Positions 55,135-64,000 of a stretch of DNA of 64,000 nt are shown piece by piece. The position numbers and the translations under genes are program-made. Under the pieces are notes generated by a model. The model was not told the origin of the DNA. It ran no database searches and saw nothing but the letters and a program-made list of their open reading frames with translations. Numbering within the stretch: the stretch's first letter is position 1; each line of letters opens with the position of its first letter. The DNA is from Datisca glomerata (taxonomy: Eukaryota > Streptophyta > Magnoliopsida > Cucurbitales > Datiscaceae): positions 129,921-193,920 of the forward strand of contig QANY01008047.1 of assembly GCA_003255025.1 (NCBI GenBank), given 5' to 3'.

Positions 55135-56990
55135 CTCAAGATGGGGGACAAATACACAAACTTCTTTCACTGAAGCCTCTGAAAGGGAAATAAGAAATAC
55201 TATTTGGGGCAATTTTTATGATGAAGGGGCGTGGCATGAACCTCTAGATGGTATTGGGTCTTCCATCCAAAATTTCTTCCAGACGTTGTTTACTTCTTCA
55301 AACCCTTCAAAAAATCCAATCCTCAAAGTTACAGATTTTGTGCAAAATAGGGTAACTGAAGCTATAAATAACTATTGCTCCAACCCTTCTCTAAATCAGA
55401 CATTTTTTATGCTCTCAAGACAATACACCCCTTGAAAGTCTAGGTCTAGATGGGTTTCTAGCTCTCTTCTGCCAAAAATATTAGCACATTATCGGTAAGG
55501 ATGTTACAAATTTATGCTTAGATTGCCTTAATGGTTCAGCTAGTATGAAGAACATTAATAAAACCCTTATTCTTCTTATGCACAAAGTTTTTGACCCCAT
55601 CATGTCTTCGATTACAGACTTGTTTATGCAATGTGATTTGTAAGTTGATTTCTAAATCTGTTGCAAATAGGCTGAACATTATTTTCCTTAATATTATCTC
55701 TGATTTTTAGAGTGCCTTGGTTAAGGGGAGGCAAATAACTAACAATGTTATTTTATCAAACTCTCTTAGCATGAAAATGGCAGGTAAAATGGGTCTGCAA
55801 TAATAAAGCTAGATATGAGCAAGGCTTTTGATAAAGTTGAATGGGGTATTGTTTCGCTATGATGCTCAAATTGGGGTTTGATAATTGATGGGCTAATCTG
55901 ATCCATAATTTCATTTCCTCTAACTCCTTCACTTTGTGATTAATGGGATAGTGTATGGGGAAGCCACCCCTCATCAAGGTTTGAGACATGGTAACCCTCT
56001 CTCACCCTTCCTTTTCATCTTATGTACTAAAGGCATGTCTTCTCTTATCCAACAAGCTCAAAATTTAGGATTTTTGGCTAGTCCGAAGGTTAGCCATAAC
56101 ATTCCCAGAATTTCTCATTTCTTTTTATGCAAAGCAAATGAACCAATTTTTTAGCGTTTAAAGGAGATTCTAGTGTATACAAAGAAGCCTTTGGACAAAG
56201 TATAAATCTTGGAAAACCAGTGGCTACCTTCTCTTCAAACATAGATGTCTCAGCTTAAAGGGACTCTTCAGTAGTCCACAAGGTAAGGATTATGCCTTGT
56301 CATGGAAAATATCTTAGGTTACCATCTAGAGTGGTCGCTAACAAGAGGACCATGTTTGACTCCATAATTTCCAAAGCCAGATCTTTAATGAGCTCTTAGA
56401 GGGAAAACAATTCTTAGTGGGGGAAAAGAGATCCTAATCAGATTTGAAATCCAAGCTCTTCCAACATTCTCTATGAATGTGTTTCGCCTTCCCTCAGCCT
56501 TTTGCAAGGATCTTTGTTCAGAAATGATCAAATTTTGACAGTGCTCTACCAGTCATTCGAGCAAGCTCCATTGGTTGGCATGAGAGAAGCTAAGTCTTCC
56601 TAAAGCTCTGGGTGGTATGGGTTTCCACTCTCTAGAGTTCTCCAACCAAGCTAAGTCTTCCCAAAACCTAACCTCCCTAGTGGCTCTAGCACTCAAGGAT
56701 AGATATTTTTTATTTTCCACAGTTGTAGACTGTAAAGTAAAAAAAAAACTGCTTTAATTTGTGGAAAAGTCTTATGTGGGGGAGGAAACTCCTCCGAAGA
56801 GACTCCCGATGGAGAATTGGAATAGGTTACTCCATTCGAATCTTTAAGGACCCTTGTCTCCCGTGTCCATTGACTTTCAAACCCATCTCGATGCTCAGCA
56901 TTGACCTGGACCTTGAGGTTTCATATCTAATTTTAAACTAGTAATGGGAAGTTTTAGCCTTGTCTAACACCCTCACCTAATGGGTCATTA
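55135..56990 (+). pseudogene. LINE-2 reverse transcriptase, continuation after copia-4
   Basis: Starts in frame with the part left of copia-4 (LKMGDKYTNFFH), then LKTIHPLKV, CNVICKLISKSVANRLNIIF, SALVKGRQITNNVILSNSLS, the S-K-A-F-D block near 55815, INGIVYGEATPHQGLRHGNP and LSPFLFILCTKGMSSLIQQA. The F-A-D-D active-site region (about 56110-56220) is scrambled. Later text MGFHSLEFSNQAKSS and SLMWGRKLLRRDSRWRIGIG matches the post-RT region of plant LINEs. The element fades out before zf-RVT, near 56990. Confidence 0.78.
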
Positions 56991-57064
56991 AATGTGCCTT
57001 ACCCAGACGTGCCACTTGCGCTGCGGTGAGAGGAGATGTCCATATCAGAAATGCAACAAAACCC

Positions 57065-57272
57065 TAAGTTTTGGCATATATACACATTCAGTTCAGCTCG
57101 GTTTCATTTAGTTTGAAATTGGATTAACTTCCAAACTGAATCAAAACTTCTATTTTCCAATAAAGCCAAATTGTATAGAACTAATGATGCCTACAGAACC
57201 AACTGATATGATGATTTTCAATATAGTTTAGTACAATTAAGTCAGTTCGGTATAACTTTGAATACCCCGTAA
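57065..57272. mobile_element. Possible second hAT-like MITE
   Basis: Right end read inward: acggggtattcaaagttata then ccgaactga; left part has cattcagttcagctcggttt. Style as in the MITE at 42514, but ends are eroded and no target duplication was found. Confidence 0.3.
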
Positions 57273-57274
57273 TG

Positions 57275-57835
57275 AACATGGCTTTCTTTGTCTATCCCTT
57301 AACCAATAAGGAGTAGATGATATTACCTTGGGAATAGTCATCACTTAGGGGTGACATTTTACCTCTTAATTTTGAATCTTGAGAGAAGGTGCCTCTTGTG
57401 ACTTTTCCTTGTCTCTAGTAAGTTGCATAGTACACTGCCCCACTCTCAAAGGTATTGTCTTCTCCTCTTGTCTGTCGTGGAGAGACAGACCTATTAATCA
57501 CTAGTTTTGAGGACACATCTTCCTCTATTTCAATCTAACCCCTAGGGTTTGATTCCATGGTTGCTGGAGGAGTTCCATTAGTATTAACATGAATATCATA
57601 AGCCTTATAAACCTCACGGAATTGGAAATCAAGAGTTGCAAGGAAGTTAGAATTTCACTTCCCAGCCTTAGATTGGAGAAAATTCTTGACTTTCTCTAAC
57701 AACTCCTCTGAGATGTCATTCTCACCAACACACTAAGAATCTTCCATAAGAGCATTAACATTTCTTCTAAGAGAGGAAGCTTTATACCCTCATGAAGTTC
57801 ATTAAGACCTTTGAGATTATCTCGACGTCCTAAGC
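57275..57835 (-). pseudogene. Decayed coding stretch of unknown family
   Basis: One minus-strand frame stays readable for about 180 codons with only five or six stops, most explicable as Gln/Trp codons turned to stops. It includes ASSLRRNVNALMEDS, ISEELLEKVKNFLQSKAGK, ATLDFQFREVYKAYDIHVNT, SVSPRQTRGEDNTFESGAVY and SQDSKLRGKMSPLSDDYSQG. Upstream (57840-58040) the minus strand is CT-rich like a leader. It lies beside the end of LINE-2 in opposite orientation and could be the ORF1 start of another LINE, but I recognise no domain. Confidence 0.4.
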
Positions 57836-58122
57836 CAATGCAAATGTACTATCACTATCTAGACCACCAACTAAGGCTCCTCCCCCTCATCTTCACCACC
57901 ATTATCACTATTAATGACCAAAAACAGCAAGAGAAATGCCCCCAAAGGGAGCAAGAAAGAGAGTCAAAATTTCCCAGAGAGAGAAGCTCCCACTAGAGGG
58001 AAAGAGAGAGAACATTCTCTTGTGTGTCTACGAATTTCACCATAGCGATTTTCTCAAATCATAGTATCTTATTTTTATTCAATATTCAAGATTGAAGGGA
58101 TCACTTGAATGTAATATTTTTA
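57836..58122. other. No gene recognised
   Basis: 57950-58015 is GA-rich (agagagaagctcccactaga). The remainder is AT-rich. Confidence 0.4.
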
Positions 58123-59263
58123 AGAAAACTACAAATTACACTCTCGAACTATCAAGTTATTGTCATTTATAACCCTAACATTACATTTCACGTTCAAATT
58201 TGACCTTCTGTCGATAAAATGCAGCGGAGCCGTTAATGATACTCAAAACGGAGCCATTTTGATTTACTAAAATTAAATAGAGAGGCCAACTAAACTATGT
58301 GTTGACTCTAGGTCTTATAGAGATTATTCTGATGATAACAAAATATTTTATGTGTACAAACATTCGTAATCAAGTTGTAGGAAATTACAAATGTTGATGT
58401 ACATATGAAGTATGCAGATGAAATATATCGAGACTTCAAGCAACTATTCGTAAGATCCCGAGGTCTTAGATGGAAGAATGCTCATAGGATATTTGAAACA
58501 TATTGGTAAAAGTGTTCGTGGCAAAAGATTAGAGAAAAATAAAGTCAAGTAATGAAAAAAAGATGAAAGAGTTTTTACAGGGTTCCAGAAAACTCTATAA
58601 AAACTGTTTTACAGGATTTTAAAAATGTTATAAAAAGTCAGGAAAACTAGAGTCATTCTGCCACGAGCGGTCGTCCGCTCATTACTAGCAGTCATCCAAT
58701 CTTAATTGTATTTTCTCAACATTTATATTTTTAATCTCTAACGGACCAACGATTGTCTGTTCCCAACTGTAAGGCCTCAACGACTATATTTTTTACACCT
58801 ATAAATGGATGGTCATTTGAAGCTTTGAAGACACAACAATTGAGCATAGAATTCATTAACTTTGTGAGAAGAAATCTTGATGATATTGTAAGAGAAAATT
58901 TGTATATCTACCATTTTGAATGAGTTTTGATTGTAATATCTTAATTTATAAAAGAGAAATGAGAGGTGTGATTGTAGCTTGAGAAGTAATCAGTGAGAGA
59001 CGTGATTGATGCTCATCAAATCAATTTATTGTAAATGTTTTATCTTCACATGTAATGAAGATAGTGATTCGAGTGAAAATTTCAAAGAAGAGCCTTGAAC
59101 TGTGGACGTAAGCAAAATGTGCCAAACCACGTAAAAATTATTATGTTCGATTCTTTCTTTATCTTCTTTACATTATTACATGATTATTTAATTTATATAT
59201 ATATTTACATTGATTCATTCTTAACGATTATTCATTCTTAAAACTCAAATCTCAAAATACAAA

Positions 59264-60162
59264 CCCGCTCTAAGGGTGTTGTACGGATCCAACACTACGT
59301 TGTTTTGGAAAAGTAAAGAAAACCCACTCATGCCCAACCCCACCCACTGAACAGACCCAACCCCACCCCTGAAGACGATGATCTGAGAACCCCTCTCCCT
59401 CAGCACGAAAGACCCTACCCCACCCCTAAAATCTCTCAACCCACCAAAGGAAAAGGGAAATTGGGGAAATATAAGAGTAAACAAATGCATATTAGAAAAA
59501 AATATGAGCTTTGATGACATTGATTGTAACGCCACATACGAATTTGCTCAATCTTCTTCTTTTCCCAAATTTGATGATTACAGTTATACGTACAATCGTA
59601 ATGAGTTTTGATGTCTATGATGGATCGGAATCCTTAATGGGTTTCCAATTACAGAGTGAAGAAAGAGTTAAGAGCAATGCTCGAGAGAGAAAGTGAGCAT
59701 TTTCACAGTCGCAGTGGTTAATTGGACTTGAGCGTTCGGAGAGAGGCCATAGATTGGATTTTCAAGGTTTTCTTTTTAGATTTTTGAACTTTTTCAAATT
59801 AGGTTTTTGGATTTTTGGTGTTTTTTGTCAATAATCATTGATTTAATTGCATGTAATTCAGCTTTCTGCAACTAGGATGTGGTTTTTCTAGAACACTGTC
59901 AAAGGCGTTCAAATGTTCCATTGAATTGGTTTACTCTTCTCATTGATCCTCGTATTTTCATCAATTTTCACAAATGGGAACTTTGTATTGTTGTTTGATT
60001 CTGGATTTCTTCCATTTCTTTCTCAGCTCGTCGTTTTCCAAAGTGGGGTTGGGTACTCTTCAAAGGTGGGGTTAGGTTGGGTCTTCATGGGTGGGTTTTT
60101 CTTAGTTTTCCAAAACTACGTAGTTTAGTGAGAAATTTTCAGCTTAGACTCTCATGGAGCGG
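59264..60162. mobile_element. Nested long-inverted-repeat element
   Basis: 59264-59420 and about 60010-60162 are inverted copies: left tacgttgttttggaaaagta, acccactcatg and caaccccaccc; right read inward tacgtagttttggaaaacta, acccacccatg and caaccccac. It lies off-centre within the larger element. Between the arms is a short ATG frame (59504-59611). Confidence 0.55.
59504..59611 (+). CDS. Short ORF between inner inverted repeats, unknown
   Basis: 35 codons, MSFDDIDCNATYEFAQ start, acidic and Tyr/Ser-rich, ending in a tga that overlaps a second similar ATG stretch (MSFDVYDGSESLMGFQLQSE, 59601-59696). The two starts resemble each other. The position between long inverted repeats is where MULE-like elements hold acquired gene pieces. 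No family recognised; may not be a gene. Confidence 0.25.
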   Translation: MSFDDIDCNATYEFAQSSSFPKFDDYSYTYNRNEF

Positions 60163-60251
60163 ACTTAACGATATAACGATTTATCTACCTCTTCTAACTA
60201 AATTTAGTCCAAAATATTATAGGGAAAATAGTAGGAAAAGAAAGATTTTGG

Positions 60252-60448
60252 AGGTGGAGTTACAAAAATAGTCGAAAATTCTTTTATTTATAAAAATAGT
60301 TGAAATATGATCGTGGTATCAAATTACACAATGGTAAATAAATTAATTACCATATATTCGGTCATTTTTTCAATAAAAAAATTTTCTAGACATTTTTACA
60401 ACTTGAGCTAGGAAATGGGTTATTTTTGCAGTTCTTCCTATATTCTAC
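60252..60448. mobile_element. Small MITE-like inverted-repeat unit
   Basis: Left arm ggtggagttacaaaaatagt, right arm read inward ggaagaactgcaaaaataac, about 50 bp each with mismatches. Located inside the large MULE-like element. Confidence 0.35.
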
Positions 60449-60510
60449 TAACCTGGTCTAACAAATAATATTATAAAGTAAATAGATCATTTTGTCATGT
60501 GTCAGGTCGC

Positions 60511-60595
60511 TAGATCATGGTCTAACAGTTTGTGTTAAAATTAACATTTGTTAGATCATGGTCTACAGAAAATAATTTTGTTAGACCATGATATA
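60511..60595. repeat. Three copies of a 14-bp motif, one inverted
   Basis: tagatcatggtcta at 60511-60524 and 60552-60565, and tagaccatgatata at 60582-60595 in opposite orientation. Copies 2 and 3 could form a hairpin. Confidence 0.7.
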
Positions 60596-60885
60596 GTAGA
60601 GTAACAGACATGAGTCTTTATAATTTTAAAGCAATTCAAAGGTTTTTAATATTATTAAATTTTATTTTAAGGTCATTCCATGAAAATTTCTCTAGTTTAG
60701 TTGGCCTCTTAATTTTAGTAATCAAAACGACGCTGTTTTGTTTTTTATTAACGGCTATCTTGCATTTTATAGATAAAACGTCAATTTTCAACGTGAAACA
60801 TAACTGCAGGCTTATAAATGATGGAAATAATAGTTCAGCGTTATAAATAACTTAATAGTTCGAGAGTCTAATTTGTAGTCTTCCC

Positions 60886-61800
60886 TACTTTTTAAGAAAT
60901 AGAAATAAAAAATTTGTTATGAAGTAGAAAGAAAAGGATTACCGAATAAAAGTTTCTTTTATCATATTTTTTCAATTATTTATTATTTATTTTGAATTTA
61001 GTGATTTCTAGTATTATATATATTTAAATTTAAAGTGACAATTTTTCATTTATAGATATATTCTATAATAAAAAGTTTTAGTTTCTATAATAATTCGAAT
61101 TGTACCTTACTTTAAAATATAATTTTTAAATAAATATATATCTGATTGGTTTTCCGCCTGATTAGAAAATTATTTTTTACTAACTTAGAATTGGCCGATT
61201 TTTCTCTCATAAATAAAATATCCATCTAAATAAGATGAGAAAATAGTTTTTCAAAATGAAAAGTGAGATTATACATAGTAATTATAATCTAAAGAAATCA
61301 TAGTTCAGACAATTACAAAGTTAATTGTAAAACTTAATTAATTAATTTCATATTCTTAACAACTCGTTAATTTTAAATAAAGAGTTTATTATTTGATCTT
61401 CTATAGCTAGAAAATTTTGTTTAGAATAGAATTCTAGACTATTCTAGAATATAGAGAATATATAATAAAATAATAATGAATAAAACTTTTTTTTTGTAGT
61501 GTTGTTGAGAATTCTTATTTTCCAATCTAGAAAATGTTGGAACAAAGATATTAAGAAAAGATGAAACCGTGTATTTTGACTTAAATGAAAGAAAGAATGA
61601 AGCTCAAATAACTTACTAAAAACACTCTTACGAAAGGACTATGTGGTATGATTGGATCAAATAATCTCTTATTCATTATTTGTCAAATTACTCATTTTTC
61701 ATGCAAAAATGTAAGCATCGGATTCAACAATAATAATACCAAAAACCCGTTGCCACCGCACCAATAGTAGGGGATGTAATGATTGATACATAGAATATTT
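60886..61800. other. AT-rich sequence without recognised gene
   Basis: Long A/T runs; no frame or repeat of note. Confidence 0.5.
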
Positions 61801-61801
61801 T

Positions 61802-62594
61802 TTATTTGATTGATGATCTATAATCCATAATACATTAAATGTGAAAATGATGTGAGAATCATTTTTAGACAATTATGTTAACATATTTTTCTTATTTTTT
61901 TCTAAAATACTCATCAAAATTACATTCATCACTCTCTCATTCGTTGTCACCCTTGAATAATTAACTAACTAATATGATCAATTATAATTATTATCTTATA
62001 ATTAATGCGATTTTATGAATTTGAAGAGACGGTTTACATGATTTCCTCAGATTTTTTCAATAGGTGTACTCTGAAAGTTCTCTATACAAAATAGTTATAA
62101 TAATAATAATAAATGTTTTAAGACTGAATTTATATACCTTTCAGACGCAAAAAATCAATTTATATGCTTTCACTAATGGCATTTTCCATTCTCCGATGAT
62201 CTTTTTTAAAATAGATTGATCACTTAGTAATTAATATATCAAATAAATAATGCTCTCATGTTTTTAAGATTTAATAATTTGATAATGTATTTTAGCTACG
62301 CTAAATAATAAATCTATAATATATTAAAAATGAGAATGATATGAGAATTATTTTTGAATAATTGTGTTTACATATTATTCTAACTTTTCTTAAAATACCC
62401 ATCAAAGTTACACTTGTCACTCTCGCATTCATTGTCACTCCTAAATAATTAATTAATTAAATATTATCAATTATATTTACTATCCTATAATTAATAGAAT
62501 TTTGTGAATTTGAAGAGATGGATAGTTGTACATTAAATCATTTACTTCAATTTTTTCAATATTTACTTTGAAAATTCTCTATGTAAAATAGTAA

Positions 62595-62638
<44 letters not shown>

Positions 62639-62755
62639 GGAATGTTTGAAGATTGAAATTTAGCTTTTGCTTAATTGTTTATATTTGTGATTATTTAACT
62701 TAATTTATATACTTTCAACTAATGACATTTCTCATTCCTCGAAGATCTTTTTGTA
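61802..62755. repeat. Diverged tandem duplication of about 0.45 kb
   Basis: About 61812-62215 and 62295-62755 are direct copies. Shared words: tgtgagaatcatttttaga / tatgagaattatttttgaa, atcactctctcattcgttgt / gtcactctcgcattcattgt, gaatttgaagaga and gacatttctcattc-like text. An (AAT)n tract is short in copy 1 (62096-62111) and expanded in copy 2 (62594-62638). Confidence 0.8.
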
Positions 62756-63539
62756 TGTATAAAGTATGTTTCTTACTTAGTTAATTTTAAATTTTTGTGT
62801 GAATGCACTTGAGAAGCCTATATAAAGTCAAACATACATGTGAACCTTTATTCTAAAATCACTTTAGTGCAGATTGTTACAAGTATTGTCAAAATGTTGT
62901 GCATATATAGTCAATCTTTTCAACATCGCCAAATCAAGTGAAAGTTGACACTCAGTTGATTTCTAGGTTATCATCTGTTAATAATACTCAATGGCATGAG
63001 AATGTGAGAGGAGCTACATATTTTTCTTAAGCAGTAGCATCAAAAGTTTGGTTTCTTTACAACAATGAAATGCACGTACCACAGTGAAAAATGCGCTTAG
63101 AGGGTAGATTTGTTTGAATCGCAACATAAGTGGTTCTATTCATTGAATCCTACTCGTACATATTTTCTCTTTTTTTTTCTTTTTGTCATTTTTCTAAGAC
63201 ATATCTCGACCTTGCATTTTTGTAATAGACGGTCTAAATTGAACAAGATTTTTTCATGTTCAAGAACATATGAGAATCCTGATTCCCCTTTTCATTTTGA
63301 TTCAACATGCATAAAACCTGCACCATGCCACGTGGACAAAAATGGTCAACCGAGAAGCTGTGAGGAGATCCTCACGCAACAATGGGACGGAGGAGATTTG
63401 AGTCACCAGAAAAGACCATGTGCCTACAATTGATTTGGAGACTAAAAGACTAGGGGATGAGGCAGTTGAGAGGAATGGATGGAGTGAAGGGTCCCACACC
63501 AGACAAACGATCCAATGAGTGTGAGTGAGATCCTATGAG
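62756..63539. other. No gene recognised
   Basis: A plus-strand open frame of 107 codons (63110-63433) starts with a hydrophobic Phe-rich run and ends hydrophilic (KPAPCHVDKNGQPRSCEEIL). No motif, and codon use is not distinctive. Confidence 0.3.
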
Positions 63540-63771
63540 TGTAATAAATCTTCCAAAAATATAGGAGAGAGGGGGATCATACCCCTCCCATAGAGGAGAG
63601 GGCGATTATTCCCCTCATTTTACTATTTTATTGACAAAATTGTTATTCTATTTACACCTAGTGACCTATAAAGGCTTGGGTAATGAATGAAGTGAATAAG
63701 ATCTGATACACAACTCAAAAATTTACTTTGTGTGTTGACTACTTTTTCTCTCTCTCACTCAAAAATTTACA
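63540..63771 (+). repeat. Probable gypsy-3 LTR
   Basis: TGTAATAAATC start and AAAATTTACA end (TGTAA/TTACA inverted). Includes cctataaaggcttgg near 63666 as TATA-like box. The following agattccattggtgtggagg could be a worn Tat-type primer site. No partner LTR is visible. Confidence 0.35.
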
Positions 63772-63889
63772 AGATTCCATTGGTGTGGAGGAAAAAATCC
63801 TTTATATTCTAGTACTTTTATTGAGAGACGAAAGAAAAACTCATCCCGAAAATACTAAACATGCCTAGAACCATATCAAGGTGGCTCTG

Positions 63890-64000
63890 AATGAAGACAA
63901 CGAGATCAGAAACTGAGACGATCATGTGGATCAACCAACTCCATCGACAAAAATTCTACACACAATCCTAAACGAAATGCAGGAAATGGAAAGGAGAAAC
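63890..64000 (+). pseudogene. gypsy-3 gag start, runs off the window
   Basis: The plus-strand frame reads ALNEDNEIRN, a stop, then DDHVDQPTPSTKILHTILNE and a Met/Glu-rich helix M-Q-E-M-E-R-R-N at the window end. This resembles the N-terminal coiled part of Tat-type Gag. Confidence 0.35.

Larger units (their letters stand above)
58123..60885. mobile_element. Mutator-like element with long inverted ends
   Basis: 58123-58298 and 60692-60885 are inverted repeats of about 176 and 194 bp. Shared words include gactacaaatta / ctacaaattaca, ctctcgaactat, gccgttaa and gaggccaactaaacta. Long terminal inverted repeats of this text are typical of plant MULEs. Flanks tatttttaa and tactttttaa are a possible 9-10 bp target duplication. 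No MURA transposase was found inside, so it is non-autonomous. It encloses a second inverted-repeat structure. Confidence 0.65.

Noticed and set aside
63110..63433. 107-codon frame as a host gene
   Set aside because: Starts in a T-rich run giving a Phe-rich peptide, has no recognised motif and abuts a probable LTR; not supported.

Overview
The window looks like heterochromatic, gene-poor nuclear DNA of a flowering plant, most likely a eudicot. It is AT-rich and full of microsatellites. Nearly every coding trace belongs to plant-type transposable elements: Ty1/copia, Ty3/gypsy of the Athila/Tat kind, LINE, CACTA, hAT-like and Mutator-like. GT-AG introns and tRNA-iMet-type primer sites are visible. 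I found no intact host gene, rRNA, tRNA or CRISPR array. All elements are decayed by stops, frameshifts and deletions.

Layout. 1-1522: right part of a non-autonomous hAT-like element carrying a GA-rich minisatellite, inserted in the subterminal repeats of an old CACTA element. That old CACTA (about 1523-8272) carries a minus-strand Transposase_24 (Ptta/En-Spm) pseudogene whose exons can still be read. It is interrupted by a second complete CACTA (2421-6568), which contains a spliced fragment ending in a NAC-like motif and may be captured host sequence. One intron of the transposase gene holds a minisatellite of about 110-125 bp units (6605-7745). 8274-17226: copia-1, plus strand. About 17.8-21.56 kb: copia-2, minus strand, 5'-truncated. 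21.6-24.87 kb and 35.4-36.2 kb: the two halves of gypsy-1 (minus strand), split inside reverse transcriptase by Athila-1 (24876-35406, plus strand), which has both LTRs, gag, protease, a gutted pol and a third env-position ORF. 36.6-41.3 kb: a copia-3 RNase H tail, an LTR and the start of a copia-3 internal region, with LINE-1 (minus strand) inserted in the LTR.

41.3-46.3 kb is the least TE-dense stretch. It has a hAT-type MITE with a perfect 8-bp target duplication (42514-43106), microsatellites and a possible solo LTR, and no recognised gene. 46.3-47.1 kb: 5' LTR, primer site and gag start of gypsy-2. 48.4-57.0 kb: LINE-2 (plus strand), split by copia-4 (50386-55134) with 5-bp target duplication CTCAA. 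57.3-57.8 kb: a decayed minus-strand coding stretch I cannot name. 58.1-60.9 kb: a Mutator-like element with terminal inverted repeats of about 180-190 bp that encloses a second, smaller long-inverted-repeat element. 61.8-62.8 kb: a diverged tandem duplication of about 0.45 kb. 63.5-64.0 kb: a probable LTR and gag start running off the end.

Functionally the parts do not cooperate. This is a stratigraphy of insertions, and the reading-frame continuity of interrupted elements gives their relative order: outer CACTA, then inner CACTA; gypsy-1, then Athila-1; copia-3 LTR, then LINE-1; LINE-2, then copia-4. Family calls rest on conserved motifs read by eye; no database search was possible.
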